A stretch of DNA of 64,000 nucleotides from Thozetella sp. PMI_491 (taxonomy: Eukaryota; Ascomycota; Sordariomycetes; Chaetosphaeriales; Chaetosphaeriaceae), in contig MU270105.1 in the NCBI GenBank assembly GCA_021432635.1, positions 160,593 through 224,592 of the forward strand, read 5' to 3'. The notes beneath the pieces were generated by a model. It did not search any database and had not been told where the DNA came from. It worked only from the letters and a program-made list of their open reading frames with translations. The translations under genes and the position numbers were made by a program. Positions 1-11,347 of the stretch are shown one piece after another (positions within the stretch are counted from its first letter, which is position 1; every line of letters starts with the position of its first letter).

Positions 1-1746
1 GGGACAAATGCGTCACATTTGACCCGGTGGGCCCGACACCAGTCGCATGCCCTTGACACCTGCTTCCGCTTCGGCCGGACCTGTGCGGGAGTAGCTGCCA
101 AGTCGGAGCCCGAGTCGGTGGCCGGCTGTGGGCCGGAGTTATCCTGGCCGGGGAGGACGGACGGCGGCAAAACGTCGACAAAAACCGGGAACATTTATAA
201 TGCGGTCGCCTCCGAAACAGACTGAGAGGGATAAAAGGGCCTATTGCCTTCGCCACACCGCCTCCTGCAGTCTTTTTCTTTGCTCCTGGATGCCGAAAGA
301 GGTGACTCGTTAGAAGGGGCTTGACACGGCAGCCGGAGTTTAGGAGTTTGCTCAAAGGAGTTTCGTAGACAATCTGGCCAATCAGCGATGAAGTAAACGC
401 GGTTCTGTCCCGCCAAGACCTGGATCTGGCACTAACTCGTGGACCCGCTCGCCCAGCGTTGTTCGCAAGCCGCCTGCCTGGGTTTTCCGTGCTACCGCCG
501 TCCTAAGGCTCAGGAGGGAAAAGACCCTATGTACGGAATAAGTAGCCGTCCATTCAGCACGCCAATGGATCCAATGGCAACCGTCTCGAGGGCGCCCAAA
601 GTTGCCTACTGCGCCAGGGTCGGGCGCCTCAGACACGGTGGGGTGGCGACGGGGATCGATCAGATATGGCGTTCGGAGAGGGAAGTGATAGAATTGGTCT
701 GGCACGAGCGGTGGCGTGCTGTGTGGCCCAGGTTTGGCATTCCTGTAGGAGCCGCCGCTGTCTGCTTATGCGTCGCCAGCAAGCCCCCCTCCCCTCCCCG
801 TGCGAGTCTTCAAAAGCGGTGTTGAGACAGCACGGCGGCCAGGCCAGCCTCACAGTTTCCAAGGGGGGTCATGTTGGGGAAGCGGGCAACCCCACGTCCG
901 CGTCCCCGCTAAACTAAGTGTGGAAATTGGGGTGCTCGCCTACTGGCTCCATGTACCAAACCATGTGGGCGGCCTTTTGGGCGGATTGGATGGCACCCAC
1001 CTCCAGGTTTTTACCCTGTGCTTCGCAAAAGATTCGAACCGTGCGGCCACGCCAGGCGCCTTCGGCTGAGGCACGGCACACAACCACCTTAGAGAGACGG
1101 TACAGGGCCTTGGCTCCCTAAGGTGGAGGAAATGGGCATGGCCCTACCCTCCTTCACGGACCCCCGAGCGCCTCGTCGGCCGGAGACGCAGAGGCATTGG
1201 CCCAGCGCATCCCGTAGTTCCACGAGGGCAGGTAGTGGCGTAGTAGGAACAACAAGGAGAATGCACTCATGCTGCGGGCAGCCGCAGGACGGGCACGGTA
1301 CTGCGAAACAGATGTTCATACATATATGCCTGATGTGTGGTTCGGCCTCGAGGGGTTGATTATTTTTGTCCCCTTGTCCCCTTGTCCACATGCATGGATC
1401 TCTGGAGGGTTGGTCAGAAGAGGGAGAGCATCCGCGGCTTGGGCGTGGGGGTCCACCCTCCACCAACCCGCAACCCGGCCGGGGGGGTAGGAGCGAGCGC
1501 CTGGCCTGGCCCCACCCCGAACCCCCCATCGTCCCGACTCACTCGAACTCGGTCGTACCTCCCGCAATTTTAGGCTCGTCGCCTTCTCCCCGTCTCTCCT
1601 CTACCCGTCGTATCGCGCACCCGCCAGGACATCCAGCATCGCCCCGGCGTCGCCAATCGAGCCCGCCCCGTCTGCGCGCCGCCTGGCGATTGCCTCTTGC
1701 GACCCCGTTGCACGGTATCGGCGCAGTAGGAGGATGCCCGCGCTCC
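1..1746. other. Intergenic region upstream of the zinc-finger gene
   Basis: No convincing gene is seen. Open frames here have no recognisable domain, and they overlap on both strands as GC-rich DNA often does. The stretch holds a short tandem TTGTCCCC run near 1367-1389 and a 9-bp inverted repeat at 1084-1126. The last few hundred bases are pyrimidine-rich and probably include the promoter and 5' UTR of the gene that starts at 1747. Confidence 0.5.
1084..1126. repeat. 9-bp inverted repeat with 25-nt loop
   Basis: CCACCTTAG at 1084-1092 is matched by its exact reverse complement CTAAGGTGG at 1118-1126. It lies in non-coding DNA, and no function can be assigned. Confidence 0.5.
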
Positions 1747-4418
1747 ATGGCCACCCAACAGCCTCCCAACGGCATCGGGGCCGGGTACAAGCGCGCCAGC
1801 AGGAAGAACGCCCCGCGCCGCTTCGCCTGCGAATTCCCGGGCTGTGAGAAGCTCTATACGAGGGCCGAGCATCTCCAGCGCCATCAGCTCAACCGTACGT
1901 CTTTTTTGTTTCCTTCTTTTTCCGCCTGGTGGGGACGGGCGATCCTGGGCACGGCTGACCCCCAATCGCAGATGAGCCCAAGGAGATCTTCCGATGCGAC
2001 GTGGCAGGGTGCGAGCAGAAGTTTGTGCGCGCAGACCTTTTGGCTCGCCACCGCAAGCGGCATTCTTCCTCATACATTCCCCGTAACCGTGTCGCCAGCT
2101 TCGATCCCCCCAAGGACGGATCCCCCGGGCGGTCCGCCGGGCCCCCCGGGAGCGCCGTGGTGTCGCCTCCGCCGTCCGGCGTCGAGGGCCGGCCCTCCAG
2201 CTATGGCAATGCGCCCCATGATGCAGCTATCCTACTTACACCGGACTCATCCACTCATCCGCCGGCATCGCTCCCACCCCCTGGCGCGCCGTCCATCACC
2301 CAGGGCCCGTCCAACTGGTCCGCCTCCATCCCGGACATGGCCGCCTGCAACATCATCCGCCCCAAGCCGGGCTACTACCATCGCGAACCCCCACCGATCC
2401 CGGACCAGCCACCGGTTATGCCATTTGGCAACGTCCAGTTCCAAACCGACGAGATCTCGCGCGACAACTTCGCCGTGTGGCTGTTCGATCCTCAGGCCAA
2501 CTACAACGAGTTCAGCGTCACTAACCTCCCCTTCCTCGAAGGCGGCCTCGAGTCGACCTTCAACAGCAATATCCATTATGACTATGAGTCGCTGACCAGC
2601 GGCCGCTCCCAGCTAGAGACACCGCCCCGGATGGCTGAGACTGACGAACTTCTCACAGAGTTCCGCCGTCAGGAGATCCTGCATTGGTTCCAAACCTTCC
2701 GGACTAAGCAGCCCAAGGCTGAGCCCCAGATCGCCAACCTGGTCCATGAGAGCGGCGGCGACCTGCCCGCCCTGAACGTCGAGATGATGCGCGACTGCCT
2801 CCAGGAGTTCTGGGAGCATGTTTCGCCGCGCCTCCCTATCGTGCACCAGCCCACATTTTCCTGCAGCCGGTGTCCCATCATTTTGCTCATGGTCATGATC
2901 GCCCTCGGCGCTGCTTCCCTGCGCAGTAGGGATTCGACTGGCAACCTGTCCGACTACGGTGGCTTCGCCGATGTCATCATCCAGAGCGTACGTTGGGAGA
3001 TTGTCACGGCCGAGGAGGCGTCGCCGCCGGTGGGGCTGTGGGTAGCGCAGGCCCTCCTCCTCGTCGAGTTCTACGAGAAGATGTACTCGTCCCGGCGGCT
3101 GCACGAACGTGCCCACATCTACCACTCGGCGACGCTCACGCTGCTGCGGCGCGGCAGCCCCCTGATCGGGCGCTCAGGCAGCGAGTCCCCGCCCGAGATG
3201 CCCTCGGCAGAGAACCCGCACGGAGTCGGGCTCGACTCGCGGACCTCGTGGACCCGGTGGGCCGAGCGGGAGGCTATGCACCGAGTCGTGTTCGCCGCCT
3301 TCATGATGGACATCATCCACGCCGCCATGTTCGGCCACGCCGCTGACATGGCCCCCCACGAAATCCGACTGCTCCTCCCGTGCGATGAGAGCCTCTGGGC
3401 TGCGACGAGCCCCGAGGCAGTGCGCCAGCTAGACCAAAACTTGCGCATGTACGGCGTCAAGTCAGTCTCATTCCTGGATGGCCTCAAGCGCGCGCTGCAC
3501 GGCAAGGACGTTAAGACGCACTCTTTCGGTCGCATGATAATTATGTCGGGCCTTTTGAGCGTTGGTTGGCACTTAAGCCACCGGGAGACCCATCTCAAAT
3601 GGCTTGACCTGACGACTCCATCGACCGAGACCCAGGATGGTTGGAAGAAGATCTTGCTCAACGCCTTCGACGAGTGGAAGGGCAGCTTCGACGTTGCCCA
3701 GGGCACCATGGGCAGCCCGACGTCCGACCCTTCGGGCCAGCGGGGCGCCAACGGCCCGATCCAGAGCGCCGCCGTGCTATACCACCTGGCCCACATTAGC
3801 CTGCATGTCGACATCGTCGACTGCCAGGTCTACGCCGGGGCGAAGCGTCTCCTCGGCCGTAAGGTATCGACGCGCGACCTGTCCAACGTTGTGTCCCGTA
3901 TGCGACACTGGGCCACGCTGCCGTCGACCCGCCATGCCGTGCTGCACGCCTTCAAGCTGCTCCACCGCGTGCTGGTCGACCCGCGCCGCAGCGCCACTGA
4001 CCGGAAGCGCCAGAGCATGTCGGCCGTCACCCTACCCCCAATCGAAGTCCAGACCTACTCGTGCCACAGCGAGTCAGACCTCCACCGTCCGTGGATCATG
4101 TACTACGCCGCGCTGTGCATCTGGTGCTTCGTCCGCGCCCTCAGCCGCCGCGATTCGCTGCAGGAAACCCACGTAACGATGGCTCCTCGCGCGCCCAAGC
4201 CCGCCCCCGTCAACTACCGACGTGTCGTGTCGTACTTGTCCGCGGTTGCGAATCTCTCCGAACTAAGCGAGGCCGCCGGACCCAGTCTGGCCGAGGGTCT
4301 ACCCGATTTGCTCGATGCCCTACACGGCATCTTTTCGGAGGCGCATTCCGAGCTTCTCCGAGAGGCCCACGAGCGCTTGCTTGTCTGCAAAGAGATGCTT
4401 GTTGGCGCGGGTGGCTGA
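1747..4418 (+). CDS. C2H2 zinc-finger transcription factor with fungal-specific TF domain
   Basis: Two exons, 1747-1894 and 1972-4418 (intron GTACGT...CAG, 77 nt), give 864 aa. Two N-terminal fingers fit C-x4-C-x12-H-x3-H: C28, C33, H46, H50 and C58, C63, H76, H80. The intron splits the codon of H50, so correct splicing is needed to complete finger 1. A Pro/Ser-rich linker follows (about 95-150). A fungal-specific transcription factor middle domain (PF04082 type) begins near residue 330 around HVSPRLPIVHQPTF. This ADR1/Klf1-like architecture implies a nuclear DNA-binding regulator; its targets cannot be read from sequence. The 1747 ATG is chosen because it directly precedes the basic, finger-containing segment, although the frame stays open upstream to 1366. 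The gene is transcribed away from the rest of the left cluster. Confidence 0.9.
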
Positions 4419-5077
4419 GCCTTGCGCCGCTGATGACATTGGCATCGCTCGCTCACTAGCCGGTGGTTACAAAGTCCTAGCGGCGGTGATATCTACAACT
4501 GCTTCATTTGCTTATAGATGCGGTGCGGGACCTAGGGAGGCGTAATGGAATACGCATACAAATCCCATGTTGTCGGCGCACAAGGGACAAGTCTGTAGGC
4601 ATTGGTTTCAGTGAGTGCACGAACCCGCAAGCCAGTAGCACCCAGCTAATTCTTCTCGTAGTGCGCTTCGGCGTACCACGCGAAATGGTTGGCGGGCGTG
4701 GATTTATACATACGATCTAGCGGGTCAGGAACAAGGGTTGGGTTGGAGTGGGCATGCTCCTGGGTTACGAAGCGGCGCATATGGGCGGTTGAGGGAAGAC
4801 CAGGTTTTAGATATCGTGGGCTGTTGGGCACGGTTTTTCATTCTCATGCCTGTAAATACTAGATACCCCTTGCCTGTGCAGGTCGAGAAAAAAAGGCCGT
4901 GCTCCGCTAGGCATTCCTCCGGAACATGCCTTCCCATGCCCTTCCCATGCGAACGCCGCGGTGCCTATGGAATGCCTGCCCATGCCGAGGCCTTATTTGT
5001 CAAGAAGCTTCTTCGACAATAGAGGGTTAACCGGCCGTGGTAGATAGAGTGAGAGCAGCATGCTCTCCTGCTTCAGT
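4419..5077. other. Intergenic region between convergent genes
   Basis: This is the 3' flank of the zinc-finger gene (+) and of the YAR1-like gene (-). Short copies of TTCCCATGCC occur near 4930-4950. A UGUANAUA-like TGTAAATA lies at 4852-4859. No gene is supported. Confidence 0.5.
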
Positions 5078-5741
5078 TCATTCTGTCTTGGGTTCGCCTT
5101 CTTGCCCGTCTTCTAGCTCTACACCCGCGACGGCGCCATCCAAACCCTCCGCATTGCTGCCTTCTAAGCTCTCCGACTTGGCCAAGAAGTAGTCAACCAC
5201 GGCGGTGTGGTTGTTAAATGATGCAAGGTCTAGTGGCACGTAGTTCTTGTCGTTGGCAAGCACTGGCGACGCCCCGTTCTCGACGAGGAGCTTCACCGTG
5301 TCCAAGTGCCCTCCCAGGGCAGCCCAGTGCAGGCCGGTGTTTCCATACTCATTAGGTGCGTCCAGAAAAGACTGCCTCTCGTCTTTAGGCCGAGACGCAA
5401 ACGCCTCTACGAGAATTTTAACGATCTCTGCGGCCTGATTAGAACTGGGTGCCTAGGGGGTCGAGAGCCTGTTTTCGAGGAGCTTGCAGAGGCCCTAGGC
5501 CTGCGATAGCTGTCCCGTTTCGCAGAGATAGGACACAGAACTCACCGAGGTGCCCATTCCCCGTCGCCATGTGCAGGCAAGTCGACTTTCCTTCATCCTT
5601 GGCTAGCACAAGCAGCTCCGCCTTGGACACTTTTTCCCGCTCGGCAAGAGAGGAGAGGAGTGCTTCTAGATCATCCTTCTCTCCCGCTCGCGCAAAGTAA
5701 ACGAGGTCGTCGATCTCTTCTTCGCTTATTTGGGGCGCCAT
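5078..5741 (-). CDS. YAR1: YAR1-like ankyrin-repeat protein
   Basis: Two exons on the minus strand, 5741-5546 and 5427-5078 (118-nt GTGAGT...CAG intron), give 181 aa; yeast Yar1 has 200. The junction rebuilds an ankyrin consensus, GNGHL/EIVKILVE, which fixes the acceptor at 5428. Ankyrin units are centred on TCLHMATGNGHLEIVK (about 53-72) and GNTGLHWAALGGHLDTVKLL (about 95-114), followed by a third, degenerate unit and an acidic C-terminal tail. Spacing and helix sequences match yeast Yar1 closely. That protein is a dedicated chaperone of ribosomal protein Rps3 in 40S biogenesis, so the same cytoplasmic/nuclear role is inferred. The stop lies 337 bp before the nearest plus-strand gene's 3' flank has ended in any recognisable feature; upstream, 234 bp separate this ATG from the SPO11 stop on the same strand. 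Confidence 0.85.
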
Positions 5742-5975
5742 CTTTGCTCAGTCGCGGTGCTCGCTGCCGAGTCGGTGGTTGATGCCCAGAGCGGGCTCTA
5801 GTGCATGGCGATGAAATTTTGTTCAAGTACGGTGCGGGGTCGGCGTAGCTACACTGTCCCCGCCCCCCTTTTTGCCAGCTTCAGGCGGTGGTGTCACTAG
5901 CTCTGAGCCCCAACCTAGCATCTACTAAGCAGAGGCAAGGTTTCTTCAAGGTCGTTATCGTAGCTCATTGAGCGT

Positions 5976-7607
5976 TCAAAGATCTTCGGCGCTGAGCTTT
6001 CCATCCAGCCACTCTGTTACGTCTCCCAAGTTGTCCACTGCCTGTATTTCGGCTTTCACATTGAGCATCAGCATCCTTTGAAGCTCACTCACTTGAGTTC
6101 TTTCCTGGAGACCGAGCTGGCTGCAGCTGAGAATTCTCTTCAGCAAATCCACAGCCTTCTTCCGATCGTAGAGCTGGAGCGGTGTGACGCTCTCGATGGG
6201 ATGCCGATCTTGAGTTGGGCCGCCTTGTAGATCGATAGTGAGCAAACTCGTCTGGAGCGCCTGTGAAGGGAAGGGGGAAGGAAGTGTACTAACCGGACGA
6301 CTCTTTGCCTAGGAGATCGGTGCTGCGGATTCCGAGCCACCTTAGCCGCGGGATCGTAGCTCTCTCCTCGTGGCCGAATCTCTGGCTCTGGTACTTGTAC
6401 GTGCGCATGATGCCTACTCCGTCGGGGTCGAAGTCGACTAGCGCGAACATGGGCAGGCTTGGTCGAGCGGATTGTAGCATAGCGAGAAAGCGTCGTGTTG
6501 CAAGGTCCGGGTAACCCTTGCCCTATCTCGTACGCGTTAGCCCTGCAAGTGATATATATGCAGTGACGGATTACACCCCAAGACGCATACAGTTACCAGA
6601 ATGCCGTTGCCAGCGCTTGATTTCCGGTAATACTCCTCGACAGCCAGTGTTCGAAACGTAGCCTTGGACAAGTTAGTGCGAGGGGGATATTCTTGGCGCC
6701 TAAAACTCATACATCTTTCTCGACGACAAGAAGCCACTTGGTCTCGCGGAAATCGATCATTTCAACCGAGCGGTCAGAAGGAACCAGCTCCTGCAACGGT
6801 CAGTTCGCCAGGGAAGCACATGGGGCGCGCCGAACCTACTCCAACACGGGACTGGTCACATCGTAACGTCGAGGATGCAGTACCGAATCGATGCATGATG
6901 AGTTCAATGCTGCCTGCAACAAGACCTTTCGCTGTGGCCACCTTGAAATGTTTAGCCTCTGCACACTTGGTACGTGAGTGGGCTGATGCGAACGATGTTC
7001 AAATCTTCACGGCCGACGCCGAGAGTGAGAGCAACGTCATCTACCAACACATCGACTGCAGACGCCGTAGCAAACAAATTCTTGTCTTGGTAGTATATAT
7101 TCCTACGAAAAATCAGCCTCTGAACCGAGTGGGATATGCATATGAAGCTGTCTTTCACCTCTTCGCGATGAGCTTTCCGGTCAAGACGGCTTGGTGGGCA
7201 AGCTCGAGGACTCGCAGGAAAGAATCTTGCGAAATTAGTACGGCTATTCCGCTATGAAGGGAAGAAGTCCTAGTACCCAGCTTCTTGACATCATGTCGTT
7301 TCCCAGAAGGGAAGGCAATGCCTTTCCCGGCCGTGCTATGAGGGTTCTGCACCTGAGACGAGGACCCCATCCCACTGGTGTGAGACGCCCGTGATCTGGA
7401 TGACCGGTAAGGCACATACAGTGGCCCACCGCCGGACGTTAGAGATTCCACAATATGTTGCACAAGGTCCTCGATACGAGAGACGACAACATTCCTCTCA
7501 ATAACGTCTCGACGGGGCACGATGGCGATCGAGCTGGAGGGTCTCGTGGGAAGCGCCAGGGCAGCGTCCCAGGCGGCCGAGGACGGGGTCTGCGCTGGTA
7601 AAGGCAT
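5976..7607 (-). CDS. SPO11: Meiotic double-strand-break protein Spo11 (Topo VI A-like)
   Basis: Eight exons fit on the minus strand: 7607-7277, 7225-7159, 7102-6994, 6941-6840, 6790-6713, 6662-6591, 6522-6294 and 6223-5976. They give 411 aa with every phase consistent. The product makes programmed meiotic DNA breaks by covalent tyrosine attack. The catalytic Tyr is in NIYYQD (Y137; human Y138). The Toprim metal ligands are present: E227 in VVEKDATF and DFDPDG at 283-288. The conserved blocks KGLVAG, ILVTGKGYPDLATR and YKYQS are also present. The last intron probably uses the acceptor at 6224, because the nearer CAG at 6261 breaks the frame of the conserved C-terminus. The 51-nt intron 7276-7226 is in frame and lacks a stop. 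The 5' end is the weakest part: an upstream coding exon starting at 7803 is possible. The catalytic core is intact, so the gene is likely functional. Confidence 0.88.
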
Positions 7608-8298
7608 CGGTTTGGTAAGACGAACTCTTGAACGACAGTGCAAGCCCTGTCAACATTGTAGAGCCACCTAGGGCAGGGGTAGGTGTTGTCTGGCTCATCC
7701 AGCCGTTGTCATCATGGAGTGGCTGGGAGAGATTCGCGGAAGAAGAGGCAGCTCTAGAGCCAAGGGATGAAGCCGTCCCAGCTCCCACGGCAAGTACGTC
7801 CATCTCACCTAGGTAGTTATATTAGTGATAGCTCCTTCCATCCTTCATCTTGCACGGTGCGGGGAGGTTCGGTCACTGTGTCGATCATAATCGCCAGAGC
7901 TTGGGCGGCCCCACTGGTACCTGAAGCTTGTCTTGGCGCAGTGTACTTTCTTTCTGTGCTTGCGCGGCACGGTTCTGGAAAGATCACCTATTGTGGGCGT
8001 TGGCCAGCGCGCCGAGGTCTAATTGCATAGGCAAAATGGTGTGCAATGAAGCTTACAGTGGGCTGATTGGCCAATTCCGAAGCTTTTCCGAATACCCTGT
8101 TACATAGCTAGGCAAGTCTGCTGGTCAAGGTTCACGAGCTGCAACCCCTGCGTTCGGGTGCCGAGAAGCGCGATCGGCCGAGGAGAGGCAATCTAAGGCG
8201 CCCCCCGTTTGAACATCGATCACCCGAATTGCACCTTCCTCCACACCTCGTCGACTGAACACCCGCGGTCCAAGTCACATTGCAAACGCCAGGTCAAA
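7608..8298. promoter_or_regulatory. Divergent SPO11/ERG7 intergenic region
   Basis: About 0.7 kb separates the divergent starts of SPO11 (-) and ERG7 (+) and must hold both promoters. A low-complexity open frame on the minus strand (7803 downward) may instead be an N-terminal SPO11 exon. I recognise no sterol-response or meiotic promoter element with confidence. Confidence 0.45.
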
Positions 8299-10725
8299 AT
8301 GGGCAGGAAATCCATTGCAAACGGTGCAAACGGGATCGAGAAGGTCGAAAAGGCGGAGGCGGTCAATGGGGGAAGTGTTAGGGTTACACGGAGCAGCACG
8401 AGGAGAAAGCAAGTCGTCGAGGAGCAGGACGACGCCGAGCGCTCCCCAAAGAGAGCTAAGGTTGCGGATAGCACCGATCATTCGCGCTGGCGCATGCGCG
8501 ACGATCAAGGTCGCTTGTCGTGGCACTACCTCGAGGCGGACGAGCAGCTCAAGGAATGGCCGCAGAGCTATGCCGACAAGTACTACCTAGGCTTGCCTCT
8601 GGTAAGTGATGGCTGCCGCGACCTTTTCCGTGCTTCCCGGATGGCTAACCACTCATTTATGCAGGGACTGCCTGACCTCCCTCCGCCGAAAAACCCTCTC
8701 GATACGGTCCGCAACGGTCTCTCCTTCTTCGAGAAGCTTCAGCTCCCCTCCGGCACCTGGGGCTGCGAGTATGGCGGGCCCATGTTTCTACTGCCCGGCG
8801 TCGTCATCTCTTGGTACGTCACCAAGACGCCGATCCCGTGGTACTATGCGACGGAGATCAAGAACTACCTATTCGCCCGCGCGCATCCCGAAGATGGCGG
8901 CTGGGGTCTGCACATCGAAGGAGAGTCATCGGTCCTCGGCATCGTCCTCAACTACACAACTCTTCGGCTGGTGGGCGTAGAGGCTGAACACCCCAAGATG
9001 GTAAAAGCCCGGGCTACTCTACACAAGCTTGGTGGTGCTACCCATGGGCCGCACTGGGCCAAGTTCTGGCTCTGCGTGCTGGGGGTTGCCAAGTATGATA
9101 TCTGCAACCCAGCCCCGCCAGAGCTCTGGTTGCTTCCCGACTGGGTCCCGATTGCGCCCTGGAGATGGTGGATTCACATGCGTATGGTGTTCCTGGCAAT
9201 GGGGTACCTGTGGTCGAAGCGCTGGCAGGCGGAGGAGACGGAGACGATCCGCTCCCTACGGCAGGAGCTGTTCGTTGAAGACTGGGCTAAGATCGACTGG
9301 GCCAGCAACCGAAACACCATCGCGAACATCGACAACTACTACCCCAAGTCGTGGGTTCTAAACACCGTGAACTTTCTGCTGGTTAACGTCTGGAACCCCT
9401 ACCTACGGACCAAGAGCCTGGCCAAGTGGGCCGAGGACTGGGCCTCGCAGCTGATTGACATGGAGGACAAGAATACGGATTTCTCCGACCTGGCACCCGT
9501 GAATGCCGCCATGAACTTGGTGTGCTGTTACGTGCGAGACGGGCCGGACTCTTACTCGGTCCGCCGCCACCGTGAGCGGACGGAAGAGTCACTATGGGTC
9601 AAAGACGAGGGCTTGTTGTGCAATGGAACCAATGGTGTGCAGTGCTGGGACACGTCTTTCGCCATCCAGGCGGTCATGGACGCCGGCTTGACAGAAGATC
9701 CACGCTGGCGGCCGATGCTGTTGAACGCCCTCAAGTTTCTCGACGACCAGCAGATCCGAGAAAATGTTGAGGACCAGGCCAAGTGCTACCGCCAGCAGCG
9801 CAAGGGCGGCTGGGCCTTCAGCAACAAGGACCAAGGTTATGCCGTCAGCGACTGCGTGTCTGAGGCGCTGAAGTCGGTCATCATCCTCCAGAAGACACCT
9901 GGTTTCCCTACTATGATCGATGACCAGCGTATCTTCGACGCCGTCGATACCTTGCTCACTTACCAGAACGCCTCTGGGGGCTGCTCGTCCTACGAGCCCC
10001 CTAGGGCTGGCGAGTGGATGGAGGCGTTGAACGCCGCCGAGGTGTTTGGAAATATCATGGTCGAGTACGAATACCCGGAATGCACGACGGCCGTGGTCAC
10101 AGCCTTATCGCTCTTCCGCAAGCACTGGCCTGAGTACCGGGCGGAGCGGATCGATACCTTCATCAGCCGCGCCGTCAAGTGGATCAAGACCGCCCAGAAA
10201 CCGCACGGCGGTTGGTATGGCAGTTGGGGCATCTGCTTCACCTACGCCAGCATGTTCGCTCTCGAAAGTCTGGCTTCGATTGGCGAGACATACAAGACGA
10301 GCAGTTCCTCCAAGCGCGGCTGCGACTTCCTCCTCTCGAAGCAGCGGGAAGACGGAGGATGGTCCGAGAGCTACAAGGCAAGTCTCTTCTCCGGCTAGCA
10401 CTAGGGGACGCAACTAACCTCGTGAATCATATAGGCATGCGAGACGGGCGAATATGTCGAGCATCCCACCGGCTCGCAGGTTGTCATGACCGCCTGGGCG
10501 CTGATCGGCCTCATGAACGCCGAGTACCCAGAGATTGAGCCGATCAGGAAGGGGATCAAGCTCCTGATGGAGCGGCAACAACCCAACGGCGAGTGGCTTC
10601 AGGAGGCCATCGAAGGCGTCTTCAACAAGAGCTGCATGATCTCGTACCCGAACTACAAGTTCATTTTCCCGATGAAGGCCCTGGGCATGTTTGCGATGAA
10701 GTATCCCGATGAGACGGTGCTCTAG
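8299..10725 (+). CDS. ERG7: Lanosterol synthase (oxidosqualene cyclase)
   Basis: Exons 8299-8601, 8665-10377 and 10435-10725 give 768 aa. The enzyme cyclises 2,3-oxidosqualene to lanosterol in ergosterol synthesis, at the ER or on lipid droplets. The catalytic Asp motif appears as DCVSE (D497) within VSDCVSEALK, where the family text-book form is DCTAE. QW-type repeats are visible, such as GGWGLHIEGES, KGGWAFSNKDQGY, KPHGGWYGSWG and EDGGWSESYK. The N-terminal 60 residues are a charged extension not seen in yeast. Intron 1 is a normal GT-AG of 63 nt. Intron 2 (10378-10434) reads AAG/GCAAGT...ATATAG and must be a GC-AG intron, because only this join gives the conserved SESYKACETGEY. Both introns are multiples of three; intron 2 contains an in-frame TAG. 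Start 8299 follows AAA and begins MGRKSIANG. Confidence 0.95.
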
Positions 10726-11347
10726 TTGCGCCGACGGACATGGCCTATGATTTTTGGATGATGCATGATGAATAATAATATAATAGTAATGCACCGAGAA
10801 AAGCACTGAGAGGTTGGCAGGCGCAGGTGGTTAAAAAAAGAAGCGGGAAGAATAAAAGTTTGTGACTGAATCTATAAACCCTGGTGTCTATAGGCAAGGG
10901 ACTGTTGTGGCACTGTATGCAGTACAGTGCAGCGCTGAGGTAGCTATCGCCGTAGCCTAGACCTCGAGAGTTACCCCGCCATGGCCCCTGCCCCACGCCA
11001 TGGATGCCTTGTCTGCACCCAAATGAAGAAGGCGGTGTGAAGGGCTATACCGATTTCCCGCCTAGTATTTAAGCTAAGGTACGAGCTCAGGCAACATCGG
11101 CCCCGCCAACCGGGAAGGCAGACAAACAATCAGCATCCAAATTCGCTCTTGAGTACGTTTCCCTTCGTTGGGAATAACCTCTTTAGTGCAAAATCTGGGC
11201 GCGGCCTTCGTCATCTATTTCCAATCTGACCGTTTCCCATACTCACAGGCGGCCTCCATACGGACACGAAGCTCGATAACCCGAGAGACCAGACCTCGCC
11301 CCCCCTCCATTTTTTCCCCAATACCTCGACCCGAGAATCACTTCACG
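10726..11347. other. ERG7-SGT1 intergenic region
   Basis: Just after the ERG7 stop is an AT-rich AATAATAATATAATAG tract (about 10770-10787), a plausible 3'-end processing region. The rest holds the SGT1 promoter and 5' UTR. No gene is seen. Confidence 0.5.

Noticed and set aside
439-825. 128-codon open frame upstream of the zinc-finger gene
   Set aside because: No domain, overlapped by equal frames on the other strand, and no splice or start context.
1021-1050. Minus-strand GGTTCGAATC resembling a tRNA B box
   Set aside because: The flanking bases cannot form a T-stem or acceptor stem and no A box lies at the right distance.
1972-2595. Long alternative reading frame overlapping the zinc-finger gene
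   Set aside because: GC-rich DNA has few stops. The alternative peptide is low-complexity Pro/Ser/Arg, and the other frame carries the conserved second finger.
6261-6293. Short 33-nt SPO11 intron with acceptor CAG at 6261
   Set aside because: Too short, and it puts the conserved C-terminus out of frame.
7498-7803. N-terminal SPO11 exon starting at 7803
   Set aside because: Possible, but no donor/acceptor pair is convincing, and the 7607 start already puts the catalytic Tyr at the usual position.
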